Of a DNA stretch of 64,000 nt, positions 27,886-37,180 are shown piece after piece; the stretch's first letter is position 1, and each line of letters begins with the position of its first letter. The position numbers and the translations under genes were made by a program. The DNA comes from Novipirellula artificiosorum (GTDB taxonomy: Bacteria; Planctomycetota; Planctomycetia; Pirellulales; Pirellulaceae): the NCBI RefSeq assembly GCF_007860135.1, contig NZ_SJPV01000002.1, positions 646,267 to 710,266 of the forward strand, in the 5' to 3' direction. The notes below the pieces were generated by a model, which saw nothing but the letters and a program-made list of their open reading frames with translations, was not told the origin of the DNA and did not search any database.

Positions 27886-27962
27886 ATCTGGGGCAACCTG
27901 CGGAGACTGCTCCAGCAGTCTCCTTCGGGGGCGAAGGTTGGTTTGCGTTTCCAACCCCAGAT
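27886..27962. ncRNA. Compact multi-hairpin element, candidate structured RNA
   Basis: In the 373-nt gap between the DUF1559 gene and the large haem-protein gene, 77 nt can fold into a closed multi-stem form. An outer 8-bp stem pairs ATCTGGGG (27886-27893) with CCCCAGAT (27955-27962). Inside are a perfect 10-bp hairpin (27902-27923, loop CC), a 6-bp hairpin (27922-27937, CCTTCG/CGAAGG, loop GGGG) and a 6-bp hairpin (27936-27956, GGTTGG/CCAACC). Neighbouring stems share two bases, so not all form at once. Strand is unknown. It is not a canonical tRNA. It may be a regulatory RNA, a terminator cluster or a mobile palindrome. Confidence 0.5.
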
Positions 27963-28050
27963 GCACTCGCACCATCCGCGGCTAAACGGCGAAATCCACT
28001 ACCCTAAAATGTAATGCTGACGGTCTACTAGGGCATGAAACGTCCAACGG

Positions 28051-31000
28051 CTACTCACTGCATCGGTTAACCTCCGCAGACGGTCGGCCGCCGGGCATGT
28101 CGAGTCGAGGGTGCGCTTCCAACATCGCGTTGACGTCAGCAAACGTTTTTAGAATTTCGCAATAGTCAGGGTCGGCTGTCGATTTGAAAATGGCTTTCCC
28201 ACATCGCTCGGTTCCGCCAGCGGATTGGGCCAACGGCGCGAGCAGGAAATCGTTCAACTCGGGGTGGGTGATTCGTGTCCATGAATGGCGGGGGACGGCC
28301 ATGGGGCGATGCCAACCAACGTTGGCCTGCTGCTGTTGCGGACCTTGGTACTTTGGGGCAACGGTGTCGTGACACGGTGTGCAACGTCGCTTGCCCACAT
28401 CGGCCAGCACGGCATCCAAATCCTCCGGATAGATGTGTCGACAACCGATCGCATCTGGGTATGCCGTTTCGCTCGTCCCGTAGTAGGGTACATTCAGATC
28501 GATCCAGGCGTAGACACGGCGTCGCTCCCGGTCGCTCATCTCGAACTTTGCCTTGGTAGTGGTCGTCGACTTGTTGGAAAAACCAGGGTTGGTACACACA
28601 TGATTGGTGCGGACGATTTCTGCCAGTCGGCTGCGATAGCTCCCCCAGCGTCGTGGCGTTACTTCGCGAATATTCCATTCTTGACCGTTGTACGTCGGAA
28701 TCCAGTTGACATAGGGGGTACCTTCCCGCCCCTGATGCTCACGGGCGAGCATTTCATACGACACATTGAAGAAGTCCGTTTGATCGCCCGTCAAGTCCAA
28801 GCCGCCCTCGCTATCGATCGGGTTGTGACATTGGATGCAATGTTCATTCCAGATCGGCTGAACAAACCGAGCGTAGTCGAAACCAGGCGAATCTGGATCG
28901 GCGGTGTCCCACTCGGGCGGATACAATTCAAGTGGCACTGATTCGAGGTTCGACATCCCGATCTGCGGCACCGACGCGCTAAGTCGATCCGCGTGACAAC
29001 CCACGCATCCCTGACGCTCACCTGGCATCAGGTGCGTGAAGCTACGCATCCGCTGCACCGCACGACCCTCTGCATCCAACGCGATGAAGTAAAGCGGAAC
29101 CCCCGAGGGTACCTTAAACAGGGCACTGCCATCCTCGCCAATCGGGACATCGCCGAGTACATCCTTGCCCGCATAGGTTGCCCCACACGAGATGACCGGG
29201 AACTGAAACCCGAATGCTCGCCGGTCCGGATCGATCCGCAGCGGCTTCGACATTTCGCGGACCACGCGGACCTGTTTGATTTCGCCCCGTTTTACATCCG
29301 CTGACAAACCATGGTAAACGTCCTGCATGCCGATAATCGCTGCGTTGCCAAGCGCCGGGTCACGCAGTTGGGGTGGAATGATCGGTGGGCGAACGCGCGG
29401 AGACAATGGTTGTGCGAAAAAGTACTGGAGCTCTGAGTCCGGCATTGCGATCGCTGTCGATTGGCATCGTCCGTTGAGGGTGCGTACCAGCAATGGGCCG
29501 CGCGCGGATACCAAGAACCGATCCGAATCCAACGGCATGGGGCAGCTGTACGGTTTTGAACCGCTGGTGTTGCCGTTCCCTTGGTCAACGTTTGCGATCG
29601 GAGTATCGGGCGTCAAGTTGACGATCGCATCTTGTGCGTTAGCCCCCTTGCGGTTGTCGATAAGACCAATCGCGCCACGTGTCGGACCATTGTGACCGGT
29701 CATCGTGCAAAGGATCTGTTGGCTTCCCGGGACCGAACGAGCGTCCATGAAGCTGCCGGGCGAAAGTACCCGATTGCCAAAGTAACCAGCCATTCCGGTA
29801 CCGTCGGGCGATATCGTCCAGAGGCTCTGAATGGGAATTGCGGGACGATCGACGTATTCCCAGCGACTGTAAATGATTCGACCGTCGTTGAGCACGTAGG
29901 GAGTGAAGTCATTCAGATAGTTGGCCGACAGCTTCACGACGTTCGAACCGTCGGCTTCCATCCGGTGCAGAATTCCGACCGGTGCATGCCAGCAGTAGGC
30001 GAATTGAGGTTCGCGACTCGACAAGAAGGCGATCCCCCCATCAGGCAGCCAGCAAGCGTTGTAGTCGTGCCACGGTCCATCGGTGAGTTGGACGAGGCCG
30101 CTTCCATCAACATTGATGACATAGACATGGTAGCCCGGGCGATCTCCTCGACGCATGCTGAACAGCACGCGAGTGGCGTCATAGGAAAGATCGCAGTCGA
30201 GGATCTGGCCGTCGGGTGTTCCCAAAACCTCAACGGAAGCGTCGTCCGCGCGCCCGTCCGGGTGGTGCGGGTCGATGAGGTAGAGTCCGCCGCCGTTGCG
30301 TTGTGCTTCGTAGTGGTACGTGTAGACGTGCGAAGCGGCGATTTCGTGGCGTCTGATGACCAGCAGTTTCTCGACATCAAACAACAGCACCGAACGTTGC
30401 AGATCGACTAGCGCTTGCAGCTTTGGATTCGGATGGAGCACGCGTCCAAGGGCGGAGTCGCCGTTCGTGAAATTCTCCTTTTCAAGTCGCTCCAGTTGTG
30501 CGAGGTGCTGCTCTGCTAGCAGGTAACGATCACCGTGCAGATGCCTCAATCGCTCAATGAGCGCCCGCAGGTCTGCGACGTTGGGTTGGTCGATTCCCAA
30601 ACCAGCCAGAAACGCGGGAAGTGAACGAGGCAAGTCCATGCTTTGCATGCCAAAGAGTTTGACGAGCTCCTCGTCGCTGGGAAGAGTGTCGAAAACCGCG
30701 ATCTCAGCCGCACCGGCGTTGCCAGGACGCTGAGCACTGGTGAATTCCAGTCGGACCGAACGCAGTCGTCTGGGACGATCCAACGTGATCCGCTGCGGAC
30801 CGTGCTTCATCTCAAACTGCCCCACAACGCTGGGAGTACTTTCGTCGTCAAGATACAGCTCGTAACCTTTCCAGCACTCATGCATTAGGAACGAGGTGCG
30901 TCCGAAATAGATGATCTCGGCGACCGTTTGTGGTTGATCCCAGCGAAGTGTGAACCAACCCTTGCCACCCGAGTCGCCTTGCCGCACTGCCCAACTGCGA

Positions 31001-31200
31001 CCTCGATCATCGGCCCCCAATTTGCTTGGGACATCACCATCGACCGCAAATTTCGCAAGGTAGGCCTCGCTGTATTCGTTCGATGCTGACACCGAAGCCA
31101 ATCGTGCGAGATTGGTCGGCTTGGCACAAACCGCGGTCGTCATCGTGACCACCATGCTGACTGTGCAACAACGAATCCAACACCTTCGATTGACCATCAT
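28051..31200 (-). CDS. Large exported multihaem protein with HZS-alpha-like region
   Basis: A 1049-residue protein. Signal peptide (about 1-26), an N-terminal discoidin-like F5/8 type C region (about 30-170), a helical part, then TolB/WD-like beta-propeller sequence (about 290-600, with DCDLSYDATRVLFSMRR and VQLTDGPWHDYNACWLPDGGIAFLSSR). The C-terminal third resembles the alpha subunit of hydrazine synthase and related planctomycete proteins. Three CxxCH haem-c motifs are visible: CVGCH (about 733), CIQCH (about 787) and CTPCH (about 940). No other hydrazine-synthase gene is here, so anammox activity is not implied. It probably serves periplasmic electron transfer or oxidation. Confidence 0.85.
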   Translation of the reverse strand: MMVNRRCWIRCCTVSMVVTMTTAVCAKPTNLARLASVSASNEYSEAYLAKFAVDGDVPSKLGADDRGRSWAVRQGDSGGKGWFTLRWDQPQTVAEIIYFGRTSFLMHECWKGYELYLDDESTPSVVGQFEMKHGPQRITLDRPRRLRSVRLEFTSAQRPGNAGAAEIAVFDTLPSDEELVKLFGMQSMDLPRSLPAFLAGLGIDQPNVADLRALIERLRHLHGDRYLLAEQHLAQLERLEKENFTNGDSALGRVLHPNPKLQALVDLQRSVLLFDVEKLLVIRRHEIAASHVYTYHYEAQRNGGGLYLIDPHHPDGRADDASVEVLGTPDGQILDCDLSYDATRVLFSMRRGDRPGYHVYVINVDGSGLVQLTDGPWHDYNACWLPDGGIAFLSSREPQFAYCWHAPVGILHRMEADGSNVVKLSANYLNDFTPYVLNDGRIIYSRWEYVDRPAIPIQSLWTISPDGTGMAGYFGNRVLSPGSFMDARSVPGSQQILCTMTGHNGPTRGAIGLIDNRKGANAQDAIVNLTPDTPIANVDQGNGNTSGSKPYSCPMPLDSDRFLVSARGPLLVRTLNGRCQSTAIAMPDSELQYFFAQPLSPRVRPPIIPPQLRDPALGNAAIIGMQDVYHGLSADVKRGEIKQVRVVREMSKPLRIDPDRRAFGFQFPVISCGATYAGKDVLGDVPIGEDGSALFKVPSGVPLYFIALDAEGRAVQRMRSFTHLMPGERQGCVGCHADRLSASVPQIGMSNLESVPLELYPPEWDTADPDSPGFDYARFVQPIWNEHCIQCHNPIDSEGGLDLTGDQTDFFNVSYEMLAREHQGREGTPYVNWIPTYNGQEWNIREVTPRRWGSYRSRLAEIVRTNHVCTNPGFSNKSTTTTKAKFEMSDRERRRVYAWIDLNVPYYGTSETAYPDAIGCRHIYPEDLDAVLADVGKRRCTPCHDTVAPKYQGPQQQQANVGWHRPMAVPRHSWTRITHPELNDFLLAPLAQSAGGTERCGKAIFKSTADPDYCEILKTFADVNAMLEAHPRLDMPGGRPSAEVNRCSE

Positions 31201-31344
31201 GCCCTCTCATTGCAAGGGTGCTCAGCACCGCCGTTGCCTGGAACTCTGCCTTCTGTGATACTTGTTCACCGACTGAATAGTGTAACCTGAATTGACGGCC
31301 TGGGCGATGCGTGGACAAGTTGAATCAATCGGAGAGATCGAATC

Positions 31345-32838
31345 GTGAATAACTATCAAAAGTTGCAGAATGGAAGTGATGTGCGTGGTGTGGCGATCGA
31401 AGGTGTCGAGGGCGAGCCGGTCACTTTGAACGAACAGATTGCACGCACGATCGGGTATGCCTTTGCCCAGTGGTTAGAAACCCGGCTAGGAAAATCGGAA
31501 CTCCGTGTTGCGGTCGGTCACGACTCGCGTCTTTCCTCTGACGTGCTCAAGACAGCAGTCTTCCAAGGTTTAGAAAAAGGCGGCTGCTTCGTATTCGATT
31601 GCGGGCTGGCCTCGACGCCGGCCATGTACATGTCGACGGTATTTGAGCACCATGGCTACGACGGCTCGATCATGTTGACGGCCAGCCACCTGCCGTTCAA
31701 CCGAAACGGAATGAAGTTCTTCGTTCGAGAAGGCGGACTTGATAAGCCGAGCATCAAAGAAATCCTGACCCTTGCAGCCGAGGCGGGAACACTTCCAGGA
31801 GTCGAGCTTTCGAATACGACGAAGACTTCGCTGATCGACGACTATGCGGCCCATCTCGTAAGAATCATCCGCGCGGGAGCGGGAGCGGACCAGCCGCTGA
31901 CTGGGCTGAAAATCGTGGTTGATGCAGGAAACGGTGCCGGAGGATTTTTCGTTGAAAAGGTGCTTCGACCTCTCGGCGCGGATACCACGGGAAGCCGGTT
32001 TCTTGAGCCCGACGGCTCGTTCCCCAACCATATTCCAAACCCGGAAGACAAAGTTGCGATGGACGCGATTATCGATGCCGTCAAAAAGAACCAAGCCGAC
32101 TTCGGTATCATTTTCGATACCGACGTTGATCGCGCCGGTGCGGTCGATCGGAATGGCAAACCGATTAACCGAAACCGCTTCATTGCGCTGATGGCTACAA
32201 TCGTCCTCGAACAGCATCCTGGTTCGACCATCGTCACCGACTCGGTCACATCGACAGGGTTGAAATGGTGGATTGAGGAAAAGCTCGGCGGCATTCATCA
32301 TCGCTTCCAACGCGGTTACAAGAACGTGATCAACGAAGCGATTCGGCTGAACGCATCCGGTTCGCCAGCTTTCCTGGCTTTGGAAACCTCCGGCCACGGC
32401 GCACTGAAGGAAAACTACTTCCTCGATGATGGCGCCTACCAAATTGCCAAAATCCTGATCAAGATCGCCCAGCTCAGGGCTTCCGGCGAAGGAACGGTGG
32501 ATGAGTTGATTTCCGAACTCCCGGAACCGGTCGAAACACTCGAGTTTCGTCCGATGATTCTGGTCGACGATTTCTCGGCCTATGCGGATAAAGTACTCGA
32601 CGCGTTCAAGCGGTTCGTGGAACAAGAAGCGGGATGGTCGTTTACTCCGAATAGCTATGAAGGCGTCCACGTCACTTCTGAGGATGGCTGGATTTTGATG
32701 CGTAAATCACTCCACGATCCGCAGATCCCGATCAACATTGAAAGCGATGTCTCGGGTGGCGTTGCTGTTATGGCCAAACGTGTTTGCAGCTTCCTTGCCG
32801 ATTTCGCTGATCTTCAGCTGCCCGCACGAACACCTTGA
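31345..32838 (+). CDS. Phosphomannomutase/phosphoglucomutase family enzyme
   Basis: A 497-residue alpha-D-phosphohexomutase starting at GTG 31345. The active-site Ser loop reads TASHLPFNRNGMKFF (usual form TASHNP; the Asn is replaced by Leu here). The metal-binding loop is FDTDVDRAG (usual DGDGDR). The sugar-binding loop is ALETSGHGAL rather than GEESGH. All four domains are present. The altered loops place it in a distinct branch, somewhat like plant or cyanobacterial forms, so substrate (mannose-, glucose- or glucosamine-phosphate) cannot be set. It is divergent from the haem-protein gene. Confidence 0.9.
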   Translation: MNNYQKLQNGSDVRGVAIEGVEGEPVTLNEQIARTIGYAFAQWLETRLGKSELRVAVGHDSRLSSDVLKTAVFQGLEKGGCFVFDCGLASTPAMYMSTVFEHHGYDGSIMLTASHLPFNRNGMKFFVREGGLDKPSIKEILTLAAEAGTLPGVELSNTTKTSLIDDYAAHLVRIIRAGAGADQPLTGLKIVVDAGNGAGGFFVEKVLRPLGADTTGSRFLEPDGSFPNHIPNPEDKVAMDAIIDAVKKNQADFGIIFDTDVDRAGAVDRNGKPINRNRFIALMATIVLEQHPGSTIVTDSVTSTGLKWWIEEKLGGIHHRFQRGYKNVINEAIRLNASGSPAFLALETSGHGALKENYFLDDGAYQIAKILIKIAQLRASGEGTVDELISELPEPVETLEFRPMILVDDFSAYADKVLDAFKRFVEQEAGWSFTPNSYEGVHVTSEDGWILMRKSLHDPQIPINIESDVSGGVAVMAKRVCSFLADFADLQLPARTP

Positions 32839-32861
32839 GCCGATGAAGTCTGGGCCTGGAT

Positions 32862-32901
32862 GATCGTTAAGTCGTACGAACGATCGCGAACGCGTCGCGA
32901 T
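32862..32901. terminator. Two overlapping stem-loops between convergent genes
   Basis: In the 108-nt gap between the convergent phosphohexomutase and caspase-like genes, GATCGTT (32862-32868) pairs with AACGATC (32879-32885), and ATCGCGA (32883-32889) pairs with TCGCGAT (32895-32901). They share three bases and so exclude each other. No T tract is present; a bidirectional terminator is possible. Confidence 0.35.
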
Positions 32902-32946
32902 TCAATGCGGCAGCGCGCAATGGGTTGCTGGGCAAGGGAAGATTCC

Positions 32947-34440
32947 CTACAACGCTTCGCGTTCTGCTGCAACGATCGCCAAATAGTTGGCCAACTCTTT
33001 TGGCTGATCAAGTCGCCTCAAGTTTTCGGCCAACAGGACGTTGTCTGCAACCCTCAATAATCGCTCGTGCTTGACACGCAAATACTGCTCATCGGGCGAG
33101 GATTCCTCACGAGATTTCAGTTCTAAGTACCGCGAGTATTCGGGGTGCTGTTCGATGGCGCCGACAAATCGGTCTTGCAGGGTCGTGACCAATTCAATCG
33201 ACTTTGGATTCATGACGTTGGCAAGCTCAGGCCAACGTGTTCTCACGCCACTCGCAATTCGTTTTCGTATTTGTTCGGCTTCACTTTCTGGTCGCCCACG
33301 CCCACGACGCCGTTGCGGACGACTCGCGCGCCACGCATCGACCAGTCGATTGTCACCTTCTAAGCCCAATTGCTTTGATAGATCGTCCAGCACCCGCCGC
33401 TGTACGGGCGAAGCATATTGAAGTACGACACGATACGGTTCATCATTTTTCAGCAGTGAGGTGTTGTCGTCGTCATCAGCAGCGAAACGGCTAACCACGG
33501 CAAGGTATTCACCTGAGGTTTTGACGGGTAAATCAATCGTGTCGGCCATCAGGATCGTATAAGCATGCGCTTCCTCAAAGGACACCTTGCCGTCATCGTC
33601 GTAGTCGGGACGTTCGATCGGCTGATTCGCACGATCCACACCCGACATCGCAGCCCAAAAGTAGGTACTGTATTCGGCGTAGTTCGTCTCGTCGGCCTCG
33701 GCGGTGCAACCAGCGGCGGGGCGATCATGCACAGTCGCATAGAAGCCAACTCGCCGCTGAGGCGAGAGCCCCTTTTCGGGGTCACCCCCGCGAAACATCA
33801 CGTGCGAAAAGCCGCCGGTGTAACACTGAACCATCACCATCACAACGCTGATTTCGTCAGGCAAGTCATCTAATAGCGTTGCAAACTCTTGCATTTGCAG
33901 AGATGAATTGTCCCACATCGCAATCGACGTGTTGTAGCTGCGTTCACGTTGTCGACTCCGCTGACCGTGTGCGGTCACATAAATCATCAGCCGGTCACCT
34001 GGGCCTATTTGACCTTTTATCGCGTTGAACCAGCGTCGAATGGGATCCGGTTTCGACGGACCGCGGACATTGGCAAGTTCGTGATTTCGATAGCTCAACC
34101 CGAGGTCTTGCTGAGAACCAAAAAACTCTGCCATCAAACGGTTGGATCTCGGTATCGATTCCGCGTCGATGACTTGAAGATCAGGCTGCGGGTTGTCTCC
34201 GTCGGAAAAAAACGTGTCATCGCGAAAGGGCTCCATCTGTTGCTTCTCCATCGTCCGTCGAAACAGCAGCACATTCTTTTCCAACGAAGCCTGATTGCCT
34301 GATGGCGAGAAGCCGCCGCCAATCGTCAGGAAAAAGTCTCGCGCATCCAGATTGGAGGGGCCAGCGAAAACGAGGATCCAGACCAGTAGGAAGAAAGGAA
34401 AGAGAAGTCTTGCCATGGTTCGATTCCTTGTTCGCTTCAT
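32947..34440 (-). CDS. Secreted caspase/legumain-like (clan CD) protein with EF-hand
   Basis: A 497-residue protein with a signal sequence (LLFPFFLLVWILVFAG; the start may be the ATG at 34416 instead). A clan CD cysteine-peptidase pattern follows: a hydrophobic strand ending in His (LMIYVTAHGQ, His158) and a second ending in Cys (VVMVMVQCYTGGF, Cys206). That spacing fits caspase/legumain folds, with a catalytic dyad. Next comes an EF-hand-like loop DYDDDGKVSFEE (279-290). The C-terminal 170 residues are helical and charged. It could be a calcium-dependent secreted peptidase; activity is inferred. Confidence 0.75.
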   Translation of the reverse strand: MKRTRNRTMARLLFPFFLLVWILVFAGPSNLDARDFFLTIGGGFSPSGNQASLEKNVLLFRRTMEKQQMEPFRDDTFFSDGDNPQPDLQVIDAESIPRSNRLMAEFFGSQQDLGLSYRNHELANVRGPSKPDPIRRWFNAIKGQIGPGDRLMIYVTAHGQRSRQRERSYNTSIAMWDNSSLQMQEFATLLDDLPDEISVVMVMVQCYTGGFSHVMFRGGDPEKGLSPQRRVGFYATVHDRPAAGCTAEADETNYAEYSTYFWAAMSGVDRANQPIERPDYDDDGKVSFEEAHAYTILMADTIDLPVKTSGEYLAVVSRFAADDDDNTSLLKNDEPYRVVLQYASPVQRRVLDDLSKQLGLEGDNRLVDAWRASRPQRRRGRGRPESEAEQIRKRIASGVRTRWPELANVMNPKSIELVTTLQDRFVGAIEQHPEYSRYLELKSREESSPDEQYLRVKHERLLRVADNVLLAENLRRLDQPKELANYLAIVAAEREAL

Positions 34441-34577
34441 TGGTGCCGGCTTTTGTGTTTAACATGAATAATGCAATGCGCGGAATGACCCTGGTGGGTC
34501 GAACCCCGGAAACACCAAAAGAGACCGCGTGATTTGGCTCCAGTTCCGCAAATTCTCACGGACGCAGCATGGCAGGA

Positions 34578-35801
34578 TTAGTCATCCTGGTTAGAGAACG
34601 ATTCCGCATCCTTGAACGGATTTCGTTCGGGCGGCTCGTCGTGGTTGACATTCTTCAACACGTGCTGGACGACGACGTTGAGTAGCGGAACCCGGTGTCT
34701 GATCCAGACATGGGTGGCTTCGGGTTTGCATCCCAGTCGACTCTTGGCGTCTAACGCGGTTCGCCCAAACGAGATCGCTTTGCATCGCCACTGGATCGCT
34801 TGTTCGATCACCGCTAACAACAAGCGGTGATAGACAGGCAGTCGAGCGTTGGCTTCGTAGTCGAGACCAAGGTAGAATCCAATCGCTGTTTCTCGGTCGC
34901 GAACAATCGTCACGAATCCGATCAACGATGCATCTTCACGAATTCCAATCGTAACGAAATCTTCGGCCAGAGATTCAGCCATCCGCGGGAGCGTTGTGAC
35001 GCTCAATTCAAACAAGCAGACGGCAGCCCTCGATGCGACGGCTTTGTACAGTTCCAAAATCCGGTCGGCTTCGCCGCGAACGTTTTCGATCGGCGACACG
35101 GTTAGGGAGCCGCAATCAAAGGGTTTTCTAACTTTTTTGGCTGCAGCACGGTAACGCTTGGTCAAGCTACCGAGATAATCGTCCATCGACTGCCATCGCG
35201 GATCAACCGTAAGAACCATGTTGGGCTCGGTTTCGAGCGATCGATAGCGAAACGGTTTTAAGGCAACCGCATTCAACGGGTCCGTATCAAACAGATCTTT
35301 GACGATCACGTAGTCGACTTGCCCGTGTAACCGATCGGCGCGTCTAATGCGATACAGACACTCTGCTATACCTTGCCAAACCCGCTCCTGATCCTGGCCG
35401 GGTGCGATCGCAACGCCGTGCGGCCCCCATGTATGGACATTGCCGCACATCATGATTCTGCGTTTGAGGAGCGAAAGCGATTTCCGCTTCCATTCGTCTG
35501 GCAATCCCTTCTTGTTTGCGAGCTTCACACCTAGGAATTGGTCGCCAGCCACGTCAAACGACTGAGTCGCGATCACGGCGACCGGTTCGTCGCGGTCATA
35601 GACAAGGGCAAAGTCACGAAGGATCTTCGCAGCAAATTCTTCCTGAGCTGATTGCAAGTATCGGCGACTCAAAAAGAGGGATGCCTCCGCCACCACCGAG
35701 TCCCAGTCCGCTGCGTTCAAGAATTCGATCCTGCCGGCGATTGCAAAATGAAAGCCCGAGGGGCGCCGCGTGACACGAGAATCGAATGCTTCCATCTGCA
35801 T
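34578..35801 (-). CDS. BioF2-like GNAT acetyltransferase
   Basis: About 407 residues of the BioF2-like/FemAB-related acetyltransferase family (GNAT fold, used in peptidoglycan or capsule modification in some bacteria). An N-terminal half with TQSFDVAGDQFLGVK precedes the second GNAT-like half with SLTKRYRAAAKKVRK, LIGFVTIVRDRETAIGFYLGLDYEAN and KAISFGRTALDAKSRLG, the latter being the signature of this family. No signal peptide or membrane segment is visible. Substrate unknown. It stands alone, in the same direction as the caspase-like gene. Confidence 0.78.
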   Translation of the reverse strand: MQMEAFDSRVTRRPSGFHFAIAGRIEFLNAADWDSVVAEASLFLSRRYLQSAQEEFAAKILRDFALVYDRDEPVAVIATQSFDVAGDQFLGVKLANKKGLPDEWKRKSLSLLKRRIMMCGNVHTWGPHGVAIAPGQDQERVWQGIAECLYRIRRADRLHGQVDYVIVKDLFDTDPLNAVALKPFRYRSLETEPNMVLTVDPRWQSMDDYLGSLTKRYRAAAKKVRKPFDCGSLTVSPIENVRGEADRILELYKAVASRAAVCLFELSVTTLPRMAESLAEDFVTIGIREDASLIGFVTIVRDRETAIGFYLGLDYEANARLPVYHRLLLAVIEQAIQWRCKAISFGRTALDAKSRLGCKPEATHVWIRHRVPLLNVVVQHVLKNVNHDEPPERNPFKDAESFSNQDD

Positions 35802-35988
35802 AAGGCGAACCGAAATCTTGGTGAGTGCAAGCGAACAGTAGCAAGGGGCCTGCGGAAACAGACGACCAACAGTCTAGAGCATTTTCCGAAGGGATGTGCC
35901 ATTCGAAAACGTCACTTGAAACGGGTCCATGACCGTAGCGACGGATCGGAGAATGGGGAATCGGTCTGACGAGGAGCGCGTCAAAGTG

Positions 35989-37065
35989 CTACGATCGGTT
36001 TCCTCGCCGCTGGACGACCGCAGCACTCAGGTCTTGCAAGATCGCAACCGTTTCGTCCCAGCCGATGCAAGCGTCCGTGACGCTTTTGCCTCGGACAAGG
36101 TTCCCGTCACTCAAATCCTGGCGACCCTCGACCAAATTGCTTTCGATCATCACCCCGATGATCCGTTCGTCGCCGTCGCTCACTTGGCTACAGATGTCAC
36201 GACAGACGTATCGTTGTCGGGTATGCTTTTTGCGACTATTCGCGTGACTGGTGTCAATCATGAACTGGGGGGGAAGGTTTGCTTTTTGCAGCAACTCGGA
36301 AGCCGTGTCGATGCTGGCTGCATCGTAATTCGGGTGTGCTCCGCCCCGCATGATGACGTGACAATCACGGTTGCCTGTGGTCGCAAAGATCGCAGATCGG
36401 CCCTCTTTGGTTACGGATAAAAAATGATGGGGATGCTGTGCGGAGCAGATTGCATCGACCGCAATTTGTACATTCCCACTCGTTCCGTTCTTGAACCCAA
36501 CGGGACAGGACAATCCGGATGCCAATTCACGGTGGCCTTGGCTTTCGGTGGTTCGTGCACCGATCGCCCCCCAACCGACAAGGTCAGCGATGTATTGCGG
36601 GCTGATCAAGTCGAGAAATTCGGTGCCGGTAGGCAAACCCATCGCGTTGATGTCACGAAGCAATCCGCGAGCCGTACGAAGCCCTCGGTTGATTTCAAAG
36701 CTGTCATTGAGCCCTGGGTCGTTGATCAGGCCCTTCCAACCCACGGTCGTGCGAGGTTTTTCGAAGTAAACTCGCATGATGACGAGCAATTGACCCTGGT
36801 GCTTTTGCTGCTCTGCAGCGAGCAAGGCGGCATATTCCATGGCTGCGCCGGGGTCATGGATGGAGCAAGGACCGACGACGACCACGAGCCGGTCGTCTGC
36901 TCCGCGAAGCACACGCTTGATCCCTTCACGAGCGTTAAAAACGGTCCTGGCCACCTTGGGTTCGACCGGAATCTCCGCCATCAGATCTTGCGGCGGCATC
37001 AGCGTCGTCATCGCATCGATTCGAAGATCGTCGGTCGCTGGAATCTGGGCTTCTTGAGTCATCAA
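35989..37065 (-). CDS. 3-deoxy-7-phosphoheptulonate synthase (class I, AroF/G/H type)
   Basis: A 358-residue DAHP synthase that condenses phosphoenolpyruvate and erythrose 4-phosphate in the first step of the shikimate pathway. Motifs of the AroFGH class: VVVVGPCSIHDPGAAMEYA, MRVYFEKPRTTVGWKGLINDP, GARTTESQ, FKNGTSGNVQIAVDA, IMRGG, IDTSHANSRKKHTRQ and VMIESNLVEGRQ. Metal ligands Cys (GPCS), His (TSHAN) and Glu (IESN) are kept. Which allosteric form (Phe, Tyr or Trp) it represents cannot be told. A second in-frame ATG directly follows the first. Confidence 0.95.
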   Translation of the reverse strand: MMTQEAQIPATDDLRIDAMTTLMPPQDLMAEIPVEPKVARTVFNAREGIKRVLRGADDRLVVVVGPCSIHDPGAAMEYAALLAAEQQKHQGQLLVIMRVYFEKPRTTVGWKGLINDPGLNDSFEINRGLRTARGLLRDINAMGLPTGTEFLDLISPQYIADLVGWGAIGARTTESQGHRELASGLSCPVGFKNGTSGNVQIAVDAICSAQHPHHFLSVTKEGRSAIFATTGNRDCHVIMRGGAHPNYDAASIDTASELLQKANLPPQFMIDTSHANSRKKHTRQRYVCRDICSQVSDGDERIIGVMIESNLVEGRQDLSDGNLVRGKSVTDACIGWDETVAILQDLSAAVVQRRGNRS

Positions 37066-37130
37066 ATCGTCTCGGTGGCATCGGAATCAATTCTTCTCTC
37101 ATGACTATCGTTGATCGACGCAAAAGATCA

Positions 37131-37145
37131 ATCGGGCATCCCGAT
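37131..37145 (-). terminator. Small hairpin downstream of UroD-like gene
   Basis: ATCGGG and CCCGAT form a 6-bp stem with a 3-nt loop, 36 nt past the stop of the UroD-like gene on its strand, followed by TGATCTTTT. It is a weak terminator candidate, lying also in the leader of the DAHP synthase gene. Confidence 0.3.
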
Positions 37146-37180
37146 CCAATTTCGGCAAGAGGGGCATTTCTTGCAATGAT

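Noticed and set aside
27886..27962. Possible tRNA in a multi-stem element
   Set aside because: The acceptor-like stem has 8 bp, there is no anticodon arm with a 7-nt loop and no TTCRANY T-loop.
28051..31200. Evidence for anammox metabolism
   Set aside because: Only one HzsA-like protein is present, with no HzsB/C, hydrazine dehydrogenase or ladderane gene set nearby.
31570..32670. 366-codon minus-strand frame
   Set aside because: Antisense of the phosphohexomutase gene, no start signal and no family resemblance.
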